From: Eubacteriales bacterium
GTDB lineage: Bacteria > Bacillota > Clostridia > Lachnospirales > Lachnospiraceae
Direction: 5' to 3'
DNA: 64,000 nucleotides
Assembly (NCBI GenBank): GCA_030524545.1
Contig: JAUNGM010000002.1
Coordinates: 1-64,000 of the forward strand
Part shown: positions 17,071 to 25,310 of the stretch, piece after piece
Layout of the letters: the number at the start of each line of letters is the position of its first letter
Position numbering within the stretch: position 1 is the first letter of the stretch
Program-made: the position numbers and the translations under genes
The notes under the pieces: generated by a model
What the model was told of the DNA's origin: nothing
The model's database searches: none
What the model saw: the letters and a program-made list of their open reading frames with translations, nothing else

Positions 17071-19062
17071 ATGATACGGAAATATATCTTTGGAAAACCA
17101 TTTAATACGGAAGCAATTGTTTCAGAAATAAGAACGGAAGAAGGAGAACTTTCTTACGGAAAAATCTGTACGGAGAAAGGCTTTTCCTTCACTTATGAAA
17201 TGGAAGACGACGACATGGTCTACGGTCTCGGTGAAGCCAACCGCGGCCTGAATAAGCGGGGATACTGCTACGTGAGCGATTGTTCGGATGACCCCAATCA
17301 CACAGAGGACAAGCGTTCCCTTTACGCTGCCCATAATTTTATTGTAGTTTCCGGGAAAGAGAATTTTGGATTATTCTTTGATTACCCGTCCGTCATTACC
17401 TTTGACATTGGGTATAACAGATCAAGTCTGCTTCAGGTTACCTGTGATGCTGCAGACCTGGCTCTTTACGTGATTGATGGTGCAAACGCTTATGATGTCG
17501 TAAAGCAGTTCCGCAGTATTATTGGAAGAAGCTATATTCCGCCGAAATTTGCATTCGGATTCGGACAGAGCCGCTGGGGCTATAAGACCAGGGAAGACTT
17601 CCGAAAGGTTGCGGAGGGATACCGCAAAAACAGGATTCCCATGGATATGATCTATATGGATATTGATTATATGGAGGGATACAAGGATTTTACACTGAAT
17701 GAGGAACATTTCCCGGATTTCCCGGAATTTGTGAAAGAAATGAAGGAGCAGGGCATCCGTCTGGTTCCGATCATTGATGCAGGCGTGAAGGTGGAAGAGG
17801 GGTATTCTGTTTATGAGGAAGGTGTAAAGAACCGCTATTTCTGCCAGAGGGAGGACGGAAGCGACTTTGTTGCTGCCGTATGGCCGGGAGACACTCATTT
17901 CCCGGATGTGCTGAATGCGGATGCCAGAAAGTGGTTCGGTGATAACTACCGTGTACTCATTGATCAGGGGATTGAAGGCTTTTGGAATGACATGAATGAG
18001 CCTGCCATCTTTTATTCCAGAGAAGGCATGGAAGAGCTGAAAGCCACCCTTTGGAAATACGTGGAGGAAAATACCGAAACGATTCCGGTATGGCAGCTTG
18101 GAGATCAGATTCAGGGGCTTGCCAACAACCATGAAGATTACAAGCGTTTTTACCATAACGTAAATGGCGAAAAGATCCGCCATGACAAAGTGCATAATCT
18201 TTTTGGATATAACATGACAAGAGCCGCAGGGGAAGCATTCGAGCGGATCGATCCGGAAAAGAGATTTCTGATGTTTTCCCGTTCCTCTTATGTGGGCATG
18301 CACCGTTACGGCGGAATCTGGACAGGAGACAACAAATCCTGGTGGTCTCACATTCTTCTGAATCTGAAGATGATGCCGTCCTTAAATATGTGCGGCTTCC
18401 TGTATACAGGCGCAGATCTGGGCGGATTCGGTGCTGATACTACACGAGATCTGGTACTCCGCTGGCTGGCGCTTGGGGTTTTCACACCGCTGATGAGGAA
18501 TCATTCTGCCATCGGGACAAGGGAGCAGGAATGCTATCAGTTTGAGAATACGGAGGATTTCCGCGGAATTATAGAGACACGATACCGTCTGGTTCCGTAT
18601 CTTTACAGCGAATATATGAAAGCCGCCCTGAACAATGATATGTACTTCAAACCGCTGGCTTTTGTTTATCCGGAGGATGACTTTGCCGTCCGCGTAGAAG
18701 ATCAGATGATGATCGGAAATGAGATCATGATCGCCCCGGTTTATACGCAGAATGCAAAAGGCCGTTATGTTTATCTGCCGGAACGAATGAAGTTTGTAAA
18801 ATTTTCCAAAAACGGACAGATTACGGAAGAAGTTCTGGAAAAAGGGCACCATTATGTGGAGATTGCGCTGAATGAGGTGCCGGTATTTATCCGGGAGGGC
18901 AGGTGCATCCCTGTGGCGAAAGCTGCCGAGACAGTGGAAAAGCTGGATACGAAGCATCTGGAGCTTCTCGGATTTGAAGGTGCGGAATATATGCTTTATG
19001 AGGATGACGGAGTCCATAAAGATTACGGCAATCCGGAGAATTATACAGTTTTAAGAAAATGA
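17071..19062 (+). CDS. GH31 alpha-glucosidase (isomaltose-type)
   Basis: A 663-residue cytoplasmic glycoside hydrolase of family 31; no signal peptide. The (beta/alpha)8 barrel holds the nucleophile D307 in WNDMNEP and the acid/base D420 in GIWTGDNKSWW. W169 lies in GFGQSRWGY. In the human-gut Ruminococcus obeum alpha-glucosidase, which this closely resembles from memory, the same three positions are used and W169 favours alpha-1,6 (isomaltose) over maltose. So alpha-1,6-glucosidic oligosaccharides are the likely substrate. The start at 17071 is set by GGAGGAG; an in-frame ATG at 17050 has no such site. Neighbour: divergent AraC regulator. Confidence 0.93.
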   Translation: MIRKYIFGKPFNTEAIVSEIRTEEGELSYGKICTEKGFSFTYEMEDDDMVYGLGEANRGLNKRGYCYVSDCSDDPNHTEDKRSLYAAHNFIVVSGKENFGLFFDYPSVITFDIGYNRSSLLQVTCDAADLALYVIDGANAYDVVKQFRSIIGRSYIPPKFAFGFGQSRWGYKTREDFRKVAEGYRKNRIPMDMIYMDIDYMEGYKDFTLNEEHFPDFPEFVKEMKEQGIRLVPIIDAGVKVEEGYSVYEEGVKNRYFCQREDGSDFVAAVWPGDTHFPDVLNADARKWFGDNYRVLIDQGIEGFWNDMNEPAIFYSREGMEELKATLWKYVEENTETIPVWQLGDQIQGLANNHEDYKRFYHNVNGEKIRHDKVHNLFGYNMTRAAGEAFERIDPEKRFLMFSRSSYVGMHRYGGIWTGDNKSWWSHILLNLKMMPSLNMCGFLYTGADLGGFGADTTRDLVLRWLALGVFTPLMRNHSAIGTREQECYQFENTEDFRGIIETRYRLVPYLYSEYMKAALNNDMYFKPLAFVYPEDDFAVRVEDQMMIGNEIMIAPVYTQNAKGRYVYLPERMKFVKFSKNGQITEEVLEKGHHYVEIALNEVPVFIREGRCIPVAKAAETVEKLDTKHLELLGFEGAEYMLYEDDGVHKDYGNPENYTVLRK

Positions 19063-19117
19063 TCCGCATAATTTATCCTATCCGGTGCATGCTAAAAAGA
19101 AAAAGGAGTTGCCGGAT

Positions 19118-19549
19118 ATGAACGCAAATGCCGAATTACTAAACTATGTTTACCAAAATTCACAGATGGGCGTGGACACGCTGCAGCAGCTAATGGAAAT
19201 CACTGATGATATGGAATTTAAAGGATTCCTGGAGACGCAGCTTACCGAATATGAAACCTTCCATAAACGTGCCAGACAGATGTTGAATGAGAGTGGTTAT
19301 GATGAGAAGGGGCTGAATGCTTTCGAAAAGATCAAAACCTATTTTATGGTAAATGCACAGACCCTCAATGACCGTTCCGCTTCCAATATCGCCTCCATGC
19401 TCATCAACGGAAGCACCATGGGAATCATTGACACCGTAAAAAAGCTTCGCCAGTATGAGCACGATGCCGAAAAAGAAAGCAAAAAGCTTATGGAAGAGCT
19501 AAGGGAGTTTGAAGAAAAAAGCGTAGAGAAGCTGAAGGAATATCTGTAA
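19118..19549 (+). CDS. four-helix ferritin-like domain protein, function unknown
   Basis: A 143-residue, almost wholly alpha-helical soluble protein (NAELLNYVYQNSQMGVDTLQQLMEI; ETQLTEYETFHKRARQML). The helix lengths and spaced E/H residues resemble ferritin-like or DUF2383-type bundles, but I cannot confirm a di-iron site. The start at 19118 follows AAGGAG. A terminator comes right after it, so it is separate from the MATE gene. Confidence 0.6.
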   Translation: MNANAELLNYVYQNSQMGVDTLQQLMEITDDMEFKGFLETQLTEYETFHKRARQMLNESGYDEKGLNAFEKIKTYFMVNAQTLNDRSASNIASMLINGSTMGIIDTVKKLRQYEHDAEKESKKLMEELREFEEKSVEKLKEYL

Positions 19550-19555
19550 TAAATG

Positions 19556-19595
19556 AACCGCAGTTGATGGAAAATTTCCAGACTGCGGTTTTGTT
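19556..19595 (+). terminator. terminator after the four-helix protein gene
   Basis: AACCGCAGT (19556-19564) pairs with ACTGCGGTT (19582-19590), with an inner TGGAAA/TTTCCA stem, followed by TTTGTT. Confidence 0.7.
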
Positions 19596-19730
19596 GGCAA
19601 AAAGATAAAATATAGTATAGGGATGTTTTGCAGTTTATAGACAATAATATATGAAAATCCTATTTTCATTTGCAGATGTTTCGTGTAAAATAGTCTGGAT
19701 TACTTTAAAGACAGGAGGTTGCGTTCGTTT

Positions 19731-21095
19731 ATGTACGCAAAAGTTCGTGATATGACCAGCGGGCCGCCGGGAAAGCTGATCGTGTTGTTTGCGTTTCCGC
19801 TGATGCTGGGCAATATGTGCCAGCAGCTTTATACAATGGTAGATACCATGGTCGTGGGACAAATCGTGGGTGTTCAGGCTCTGGCGGCATTAGGGGCAGT
19901 GGAGTGGATTATGTGGATGGTTCTGGGGGTTGCCCAGGGGATGACACAGGGATTTTCCATTTCCATTGCGCAGTATTATGGGGCGAAGGAATGGAATATG
20001 CTGAAAAAGTCCGTTGCACACAGCTATCTGCTGACAGCCGCACTGGCAGTTTGTGTGCTTGCAGTTAGTCAGGCGGGAGCTTACTGGCTGTTGGTATTTT
20101 TAAATACACCATCGGATATTATCGGAATGTCCCTTGGATATCTGCGTATTGTTTTTTGCGGTATCCCTGTGATTGCTGCCTATAACATGTTTGCTTCCGC
20201 ACTGCGGGCCATGGGAAACAGCCGTTCCCCGTTGATTGCCATGATCATTGCGGCAGCGATCAATGTAATCCTGGATCTTGTTTTTGTTGGGGGATTTTCC
20301 TGGGGCGTGGAAGGAGCGGCTGCTGCCACGGTGATCGCTCAGACGTTTTCGGCAATTTACTGTTTGATAGCTTTGCGAAAAATTGATGTCCTGAAGTTGA
20401 AGAAGGAGGATTTTAGAAGGGCTCCCGGGATCAACAGAAAGCTTGTGAAGCTCGGTTCACCGATCGTATTTCAGAATGTGGTCATTGCCATAGGCGGCCT
20501 GGTGGTGCAGTATGTGGTAAATGGCTACGGATTCTTGTTTGTGGCAGGCTTTACTGCAACGAATAAGCTTTATGGAATGCTGGAAATGGCGGCGATTTCC
20601 TATGGATATGCAATTGTTACATACGTTGGACAAAATGCAGGGGCACGCAAAATCAGCAGGATTAAAAGCGGCGTGAGAGCCAGCGCCGGGATTGCCTTGC
20701 TTACTTCCGCTGTCATTTCCCTTGTGATGTTTGCGGCAGGGAAAAGGATCCTGTCCCTGTTCATATCCGGAGATTCGGGGCAGACGGAACAGGTTTTGGG
20801 CATTGCCTATAAATATTTGTTTATTATGGCCTGTTTCCTGTGGGTCTTATATTTTCTCTATGTATACCGTTCGGCCCTTCAGGGTCTGGGGAATACGTGG
20901 ATTCCCATGCTGGGCGGAATCGCAGAATTTTTTATGCGCATCGGTGTGGCACTGCTTCTGCCGAAGCTGATAGGAGAAAACGGTATATTTTATGCGGAAA
21001 TTGCAGCCTGGGCCGGGGCAGTGGTGATCCTGGCATCCAGCTATTTCCGGAAAATATACAACATAGAAAAAAACGGAGAAGCCGGAACGATATAA
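19731..21095 (+). CDS. MATE family efflux transporter
   Basis: A 454-residue membrane protein with about 12 hydrophobic spans. The first span region (GKLIVLFAFPLMLGNMCQQLYTMVDTMVVG) is the classic MatE start. Family members export cationic drugs or metabolites using a sodium or proton gradient. The ATG at 19731 lies 12 nt after AGGAGG; a TTG at 19719 directly abuts that site and is less likely. No linked regulator is visible; substrate unknown. Confidence 0.88.
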   Translation: MYAKVRDMTSGPPGKLIVLFAFPLMLGNMCQQLYTMVDTMVVGQIVGVQALAALGAVEWIMWMVLGVAQGMTQGFSISIAQYYGAKEWNMLKKSVAHSYLLTAALAVCVLAVSQAGAYWLLVFLNTPSDIIGMSLGYLRIVFCGIPVIAAYNMFASALRAMGNSRSPLIAMIIAAAINVILDLVFVGGFSWGVEGAAAATVIAQTFSAIYCLIALRKIDVLKLKKEDFRRAPGINRKLVKLGSPIVFQNVVIAIGGLVVQYVVNGYGFLFVAGFTATNKLYGMLEMAAISYGYAIVTYVGQNAGARKISRIKSGVRASAGIALLTSAVISLVMFAAGKRILSLFISGDSGQTEQVLGIAYKYLFIMACFLWVLYFLYVYRSALQGLGNTWIPMLGGIAEFFMRIGVALLLPKLIGENGIFYAEIAAWAGAVVILASSYFRKIYNIEKNGEAGTI

Positions 21096-21157
21096 AATGG
21101 TTTTGTTATGAATTAGTGAAATCCACAACTCATATGAAATGCAGAAAGGAAAAAGAA

Positions 21158-21691
21158 ATGGAATTACAAAACGGAAGACCGGAAAATATGACTGACAGAC
21201 TGGAAAAAGAAATTCGTGTATACGATTTACTGGACTCTCTGGGTGTAGATTACCAGAGAGTCGATCATGCGGCTGCAATGACAATGGAGGTTTGCGAAGC
21301 GATTGATCAGGCACTGGATGCCACAATCTGTAAAAACCTGTTTCTGTGCAACCGTCAGGAAACGGATTTTTATCTTCTGATGCTGGCCGGAGATAAAAAA
21401 TTCAGGACAAAAGATCTTTCCGCACAGATTCATTCCGCAAGACTGTCCTTTGCGAAAGAGGAATATATGGAGCAGTTTCTGGATATTACACCAGGGTCTG
21501 TGAGCGTTATGGGACTGATGAATGATAAAGAGGGCAGAGTAAAACTGCTGATCGATGAAGATGTTCTGCACAAAGAATACATCGGCTGCCACCCCTGTAT
21601 CAATACCTCCAGTCTTCGTATAAAAACGGCGGATATGATGGATACGGTGATTCCGGCCATGGGACATGAACCGCAGATTGTTCATTTGTAA
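21158..21691 (+). CDS. YbaK/PrdX-type aminoacyl-tRNA deacylase
   Basis: A 177-residue soluble protein of the YbaK/ProXp editing family, which hydrolyses mischarged tRNA such as Ala-tRNA-Pro or Cys-tRNA-Pro. Visible landmarks are a conserved-type lysine in CKNLFLCNR, FRTKDLSAQI, and the C-terminal GCHPCINTSSLRIKTADM. The overall shape matches the PrdX or stand-alone INS-domain proteins of clostridia. The ATG at 21158 has AAAGGA upstream; the longer frame overlapping the MATE gene is rejected. About 60 bp separates it from MATE. Confidence 0.8.
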   Translation: MELQNGRPENMTDRLEKEIRVYDLLDSLGVDYQRVDHAAAMTMEVCEAIDQALDATICKNLFLCNRQETDFYLLMLAGDKKFRTKDLSAQIHSARLSFAKEEYMEQFLDITPGSVSVMGLMNDKEGRVKLLIDEDVLHKEYIGCHPCINTSSLRIKTADMMDTVIPAMGHEPQIVHL

Positions 21692-21841
21692 TACGGCAGA
21701 CATTTGGCTATGTGCAGAATTACTAAAGATTTCCGGCATTTCTCAAGGTTTTTGTTTACGTTGAAGCAATAAAGTGTTATAGTAAGTATATCAGCATTGG
21801 CAATTTGACGAATATTACAAGAAAACCATAAGAAAGGGAGT

Positions 21842-21883
21842 AACAGTTCCGTGAGCGGTATCCGTAAAGGGAAGTGAACTGTT
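21842..21883 (+). promoter_or_regulatory. hairpin in the leader of the phenylacetate-CoA ligase gene
   Basis: AACAGTTC (21842-21849) pairs with GAACTGTT (21876-21883) across a structured loop, ending about 19 nt before the start codon. A plausible promoter lies upstream (TTTACG 21755-21760, 17 bp, TATAGT 21778-21783). It could be a cis-regulatory RNA; it matches no class I know. Confidence 0.4.
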
Positions 21884-21901
21884 GCGAAAGGAAAGAGAAG
21901 C

Positions 21902-23209
21902 ATGGAGAGATATTATCAGCCGGAAATTGAACGCGCTTCCAGAGAACAGATTCGGGAGTGGCAGAGTGAGAGACTGGTAAAACAGATTCAGAATGTGTGG
22001 GATAATGTTCCTTTTTACAGACACAAAATGGAAGAAAAGGGCCTGGAGCCCGGAGATATCCGATCAATTGATGATTTACATAAGCTGCCGTTCATTGAAA
22101 AGGATGACCTTCGTGACTGTTATCCATATGGGCTGCTGGCAAGACCGTTGAGTGAATGTGTGCGTATCCAGTCCACCAGCGGAACGACAGGAAGGAGAGT
22201 CGTGGCATTTTATACCCAGCATGATATTGACCTTTGGGATGATTGCTGTGCGCGGGCAATTGTGGCAGCAGGCGGAACCAGGGAGGATGTCTGTCATGTA
22301 AGCTACGGTTACGGCCTTTTCACCGGAGGCCCCGGATTAAATGGCGGTTCCCATAAGGTGGGATGTCTCACGCTGCCGATGTCGTCCGGCAATACGGAGC
22401 GTCAGATTCAGTTTATGACAGATCTCGGCTCCACCATTCTCTGCTGCACCCCTTCTTATGCGGCATATCTGGCAGAGAGTATTCACGAGAAAGGTGTGCG
22501 TGATCAGATTAAATTAAAAGCAGGAATTTTCGGAGCAGAGGCGTGGACGGAAGAAATGCGTCATGATATCGAAGAAAAGCTCGGTATTAAGGCATATGAT
22601 ATTTACGGCCTGACAGAGATCTCCGGCCCCGGCGTGTCATTCGAATGTTCCGCGCAGTCCGGTATGCATGTGAATGAAGACCATTTTGTCGCGGAGATCA
22701 TCAATCCTAAGACGGGGGAAGTCCTTCCGGACGGAGAAAAAGGCGAGCTGGTATTTACCAGCATTACTAAGGAAGCGTTTCCGCTGATCCGTTACCGTAC
22801 CCGTGACATCTGCATCCTGAGCAGAGAAAAATGCTCCTGCGGCAGAACCCATGTAAAAATGACCAAACCTTTGGGAAGAAGCGATGATATGCTGATCGTG
22901 AAGGGTGTCAACGTATTCCCGTCCCAGATTGAGACTGTTCTTATGAATAAGGGATATCCGGCAAACTATCAGATTATCGTGGACCGTGTAAACAACAGCG
23001 ATACCATTGAAGTGCAGGTGGAAATGACACCGGAGATGTTCTCTGACAGCCTGAGTATTGTATCTGCAAAAGAGAAGGAATTGATCGATGCTCTGAAAGC
23101 AATGCTCGGCATCTATGCAAAAGTAAAACTTGTCAATCCAAAGGCCATTACAAGAAGTGAAGGAAAGGCTGTACGTGTCATTGACAAGCGTAATTTGTAT
23201 CAGCAGTAA
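21902..23209 (+). CDS. paaK: phenylacetate--CoA ligase family protein
   Basis: A 435-residue adenylate-forming enzyme. The AMP-binding P-loop STSGTTGRRV is near residue 90, DIYGLTEISGPG is the A5-type motif, and RYRTRDIC plus a C-terminal lid domain follow. PaaK activates phenylacetate or other aryl acetates with ATP and CoA. In clostridia such genes are often paired with an ACT protein, as here, and linked to indolepyruvate ferredoxin oxidoreductase, suggesting a role in aromatic amino acid metabolism. The true acyl substrate is not fixed by the sequence. AAAGGAAAGAG precedes the ATG. Confidence 0.88.
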   Translation: MERYYQPEIERASREQIREWQSERLVKQIQNVWDNVPFYRHKMEEKGLEPGDIRSIDDLHKLPFIEKDDLRDCYPYGLLARPLSECVRIQSTSGTTGRRVVAFYTQHDIDLWDDCCARAIVAAGGTREDVCHVSYGYGLFTGGPGLNGGSHKVGCLTLPMSSGNTERQIQFMTDLGSTILCCTPSYAAYLAESIHEKGVRDQIKLKAGIFGAEAWTEEMRHDIEEKLGIKAYDIYGLTEISGPGVSFECSAQSGMHVNEDHFVAEIINPKTGEVLPDGEKGELVFTSITKEAFPLIRYRTRDICILSREKCSCGRTHVKMTKPLGRSDDMLIVKGVNVFPSQIETVLMNKGYPANYQIIVDRVNNSDTIEVQVEMTPEMFSDSLSIVSAKEKELIDALKAMLGIYAKVKLVNPKAITRSEGKAVRVIDKRNLYQQ

Positions 23210-23255
23210 TACATTTGTATGCCTGATAAGGCATAGTTGAAAAGGAGGAACACTC

Positions 23256-23687
23256 ATGACAGTAAAACAGATTTCCGTATTTTTGGAAAATAAACCGGGC
23301 AGGCTTGCCGACTTTACCGAGATTCTGTCCAGGCATCAGATTGATATGAGAGCATTATCCCTTGCAGAAGCAGAGGATTTCGGAATTGTGCGTATTATCG
23401 TGGATGACGTTTACAATGCTTCTACTGTGCTGAAGGATGAAGGTTATGTATTTTCCATTACTAAGGTTTTGGCAGTGGAGATGCCGGATGAGCCGGGTGC
23501 TTTATCCGGAATTATCCGTGTTCTGGGAGAAAACGATGTAAATGTGGAATATATGTATGCATTTACTACCCGCAAAAAAGGTTCTGCATATATGATCTTA
23601 CGTGTAGCAGATAATAAGAAAGCCATTGAAGTACTTCAGAAAAAAGGGATTCGCCCCGTATGCCAGGAGGAACTGGCAGATTTATAA
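23256..23687 (+). CDS. ACT domain protein paired with the PaaK ligase
   Basis: A 143-residue protein made of two ACT domains: VKQISVFLENKPGRLADFTEIL at 3-70 and ITKVLAVEMPDEPGALSGIIRVL at 70-143. ACT domains bind amino acids and alter partner enzymes. Only 46 bp from paaK with an AAAGGAGG ribosome site, so it is co-transcribed and probably senses an aromatic or branched amino acid for the ligase or related enzymes (inference). Confidence 0.88.
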   Translation: MTVKQISVFLENKPGRLADFTEILSRHQIDMRALSLAEAEDFGIVRIIVDDVYNASTVLKDEGYVFSITKVLAVEMPDEPGALSGIIRVLGENDVNVEYMYAFTTRKKGSAYMILRVADNKKAIEVLQKKGIRPVCQEELADL

Positions 23688-23701
23688 TCCGAATAGAGGA
23701 G

Positions 23702-23737
23702 TGTGCCGGTGCAGAAATGCATCGGTACATTTTTTTG
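23702..23737 (+). terminator. terminator after the paaK-ACT operon
   Basis: TGTGCCGGTGC (23702-23712) pairs with GCATCGGTACA (23719-23729, two G-U pairs) followed by eight Ts. Confidence 0.8.
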
Positions 23738-23812
23738 AGACATTCCGGAACATCCTGGTGGCAACCAATAAACAAAATTATAAAAAATTTACAAAAAACA
23801 TGGATTATTTGT

Positions 23813-23841
23813 TTGTATTTTGGTGAAAAAGATGGTATAGT
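23813..23841 (+). promoter_or_regulatory. promoter of the LacI-type regulator gene
   Basis: TTGTAT (23813-23818) and TATAGT (23836-23841) are separated by 17 bp, about 110 bp before the gene. Confidence 0.6.
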
Positions 23842-23952
23842 AAATTTGGATGATAGTTCAGTCCGCAGGTTCACCGTAAGGCTGGGCTGTAACAAACTTA
23901 AATGAAGCCGGGCTATGGCAGATAGACATAAGAAATGTCAGGAGTGAAAAAA

Positions 23953-24957
23953 ATGAAAGTAAGTATACGAGACTTAAGTAAAATGACCGGATTTTCCCCT
24001 GCGACGATATCCAATGCCCTAAATCATAAAAAAGGTGTGAATCGTGAGACTGCGGAAGAAATTTTCCGGGTAGCAAGAGAGACAGGATACCTGAGCGCGA
24101 ATGCAGTGACTAAGATTAAGCTGCTGCTTTTTAAGAAGAACGGGCTGATCATTGAAGATACACCCTTTTTTCAGAGCTTGATCGAAGGATTTGAAGAAGA
24201 GTGCCACAGGCTGGGATATGAAATGGTCATTTCCAGGGCAGATCAGAGAGATGCGGATTATGAAAATCAGGTACATGAGCTGCTTCGTGAGCAGGGTGCC
24301 GCTGTTGTGGTATTGGCAACGGAGATGATGGATGGAGATCTGGAACCATATAAAAATGCCCCCTGTCCGCTGGTCATCCTGGATCATTGGACAGAAAGCA
24401 TGGAATTTAACTCCGTATTGATCAATAATGCGGATGCCGCGCGAATGATCACTGAGCATATTCTGGATAATGGACACACGGAAATCGGATATCTGCGGGG
24501 GTCGTTTCGGATCAAGGGATTCCGGTCACGCTTTGTAGGATTTCAGACCGCATTGAAGAAAAGGAAGATTCCATACAAAGAGGAATACACCGTGACTCTT
24601 GGCACTTCCTTAAACGGAGCATATCAGGATATGCTTCAGTATTTAAAAAAACGTCCCAAGCTTCCGACTGCCTTTTTCGCTGACAACGATATGATCGCGT
24701 TAGGGGCCATGAAGGCACTCCAGGAAATGGGCTACCGTGTTCCGGAGGATATTTCTCTGGTGGGATTTGACGATCTTCCGTTCAGCGCCATTTCGTCTCC
24801 GGCATTGACAACGCTCCGTGTTCCGAACAAAGAAATGGGAAAAATCGCTGTCCGCCGTCTTGCAGAGCTGATCGAGGGAATTGCTACGGATGCCATTACC
24901 AAAACGCAGATCTGCCCCTTTATTATTTACCGAAATACAGTAAAGAGAATATCATAA
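23953..24957 (+). CDS. LacI family transcriptional regulator of the sugar locus
   Basis: A 334-residue regulator. The N-terminal helix-turn-helix is SIRDLSKMTGFSPATISNALNHK, with the hinge to residue 60. A periplasmic-binding-like effector domain follows (PTAFFADNDMIALGAMKALQEMGY, ISLVGFDDLPFSA). It directly precedes the isomerase-transketolase-kinase operon, where two palindromes of LacI type are found (25056-25069 and 25195-25209). It probably represses that operon until a sugar or sugar phosphate binds. The ATG at 23953 is favoured by AGGAGTG upstream over an ATG at 23935. Confidence 0.9.
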   Translation: MKVSIRDLSKMTGFSPATISNALNHKKGVNRETAEEIFRVARETGYLSANAVTKIKLLLFKKNGLIIEDTPFFQSLIEGFEEECHRLGYEMVISRADQRDADYENQVHELLREQGAAVVVLATEMMDGDLEPYKNAPCPLVILDHWTESMEFNSVLINNADAARMITEHILDNGHTEIGYLRGSFRIKGFRSRFVGFQTALKKRKIPYKEEYTVTLGTSLNGAYQDMLQYLKKRPKLPTAFFADNDMIALGAMKALQEMGYRVPEDISLVGFDDLPFSAISSPALTTLRVPNKEMGKIAVRRLAELIEGIATDAITKTQICPFIIYRNTVKRIS

Positions 24958-24977
24958 TAATTCGAATAAAGAACAAG

Positions 24978-25008
24978 AACAGCACCGTATTTTGCGGTGC
25001 TGTTTTTG
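24978..25008 (+). terminator. terminator after the LacI gene
   Basis: Perfect 10-bp stem AACAGCACCG/CGGTGCTGTT (24978-24987 with 24995-25004) with a 7-nt loop, followed by TTTGTT. Confidence 0.85.
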
Positions 25009-25055
25009 TTATGCAGATAATCGATGCAGATCGTTTTGTTGTTTATAAGAATTTA

Positions 25056-25069
25056 TATAAACGTTTACA
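25056..25069 (+). promoter_or_regulatory. upstream LacI-type operator
   Basis: TATAAACGTTTACA is a near-perfect 14-bp palindrome with a central CG, the hallmark of LacI-family operators. It lies 139 bp before a second related site. A CcpA-type cre site is an alternative reading of this kind of palindrome. Confidence 0.55.
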
Positions 25070-25183
25070 ATGAAAATATCATAAAACAGAGCTGAAAAAG
25101 ATTTGAAATCATGCTATATGCACAAAAAAACGATGAAAATATTGTGTAAAATACTGTTTTAGAGAAAAAGAAGAAAAAAAGTA

Positions 25184-25211
25184 TTGAAAAAATATATAAA
25201 CAGTTTATAAT
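25184..25211 (+). promoter_or_regulatory. promoter with embedded operator for the isomerase operon
   Basis: TTGAAA (25184-25189) and TATAAT (25206-25211) are 16 bp apart. A perfect 15-bp palindrome TATAAACaGTTTATA (25195-25209) covers the spacer and most of the -10, where a repressor would block polymerase. Its half-site equals that of the site at 25056. Confidence 0.65.
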
Positions 25212-25310
25212 AATGTTTAGAAAGAAGAGTTAAGCTGCCATAGGAAAAGTATCAGGCAAAAAAGTAACATCAAAACGATAACAAAGTAATGTTTAAAGGA
25301 GGAAACGATT

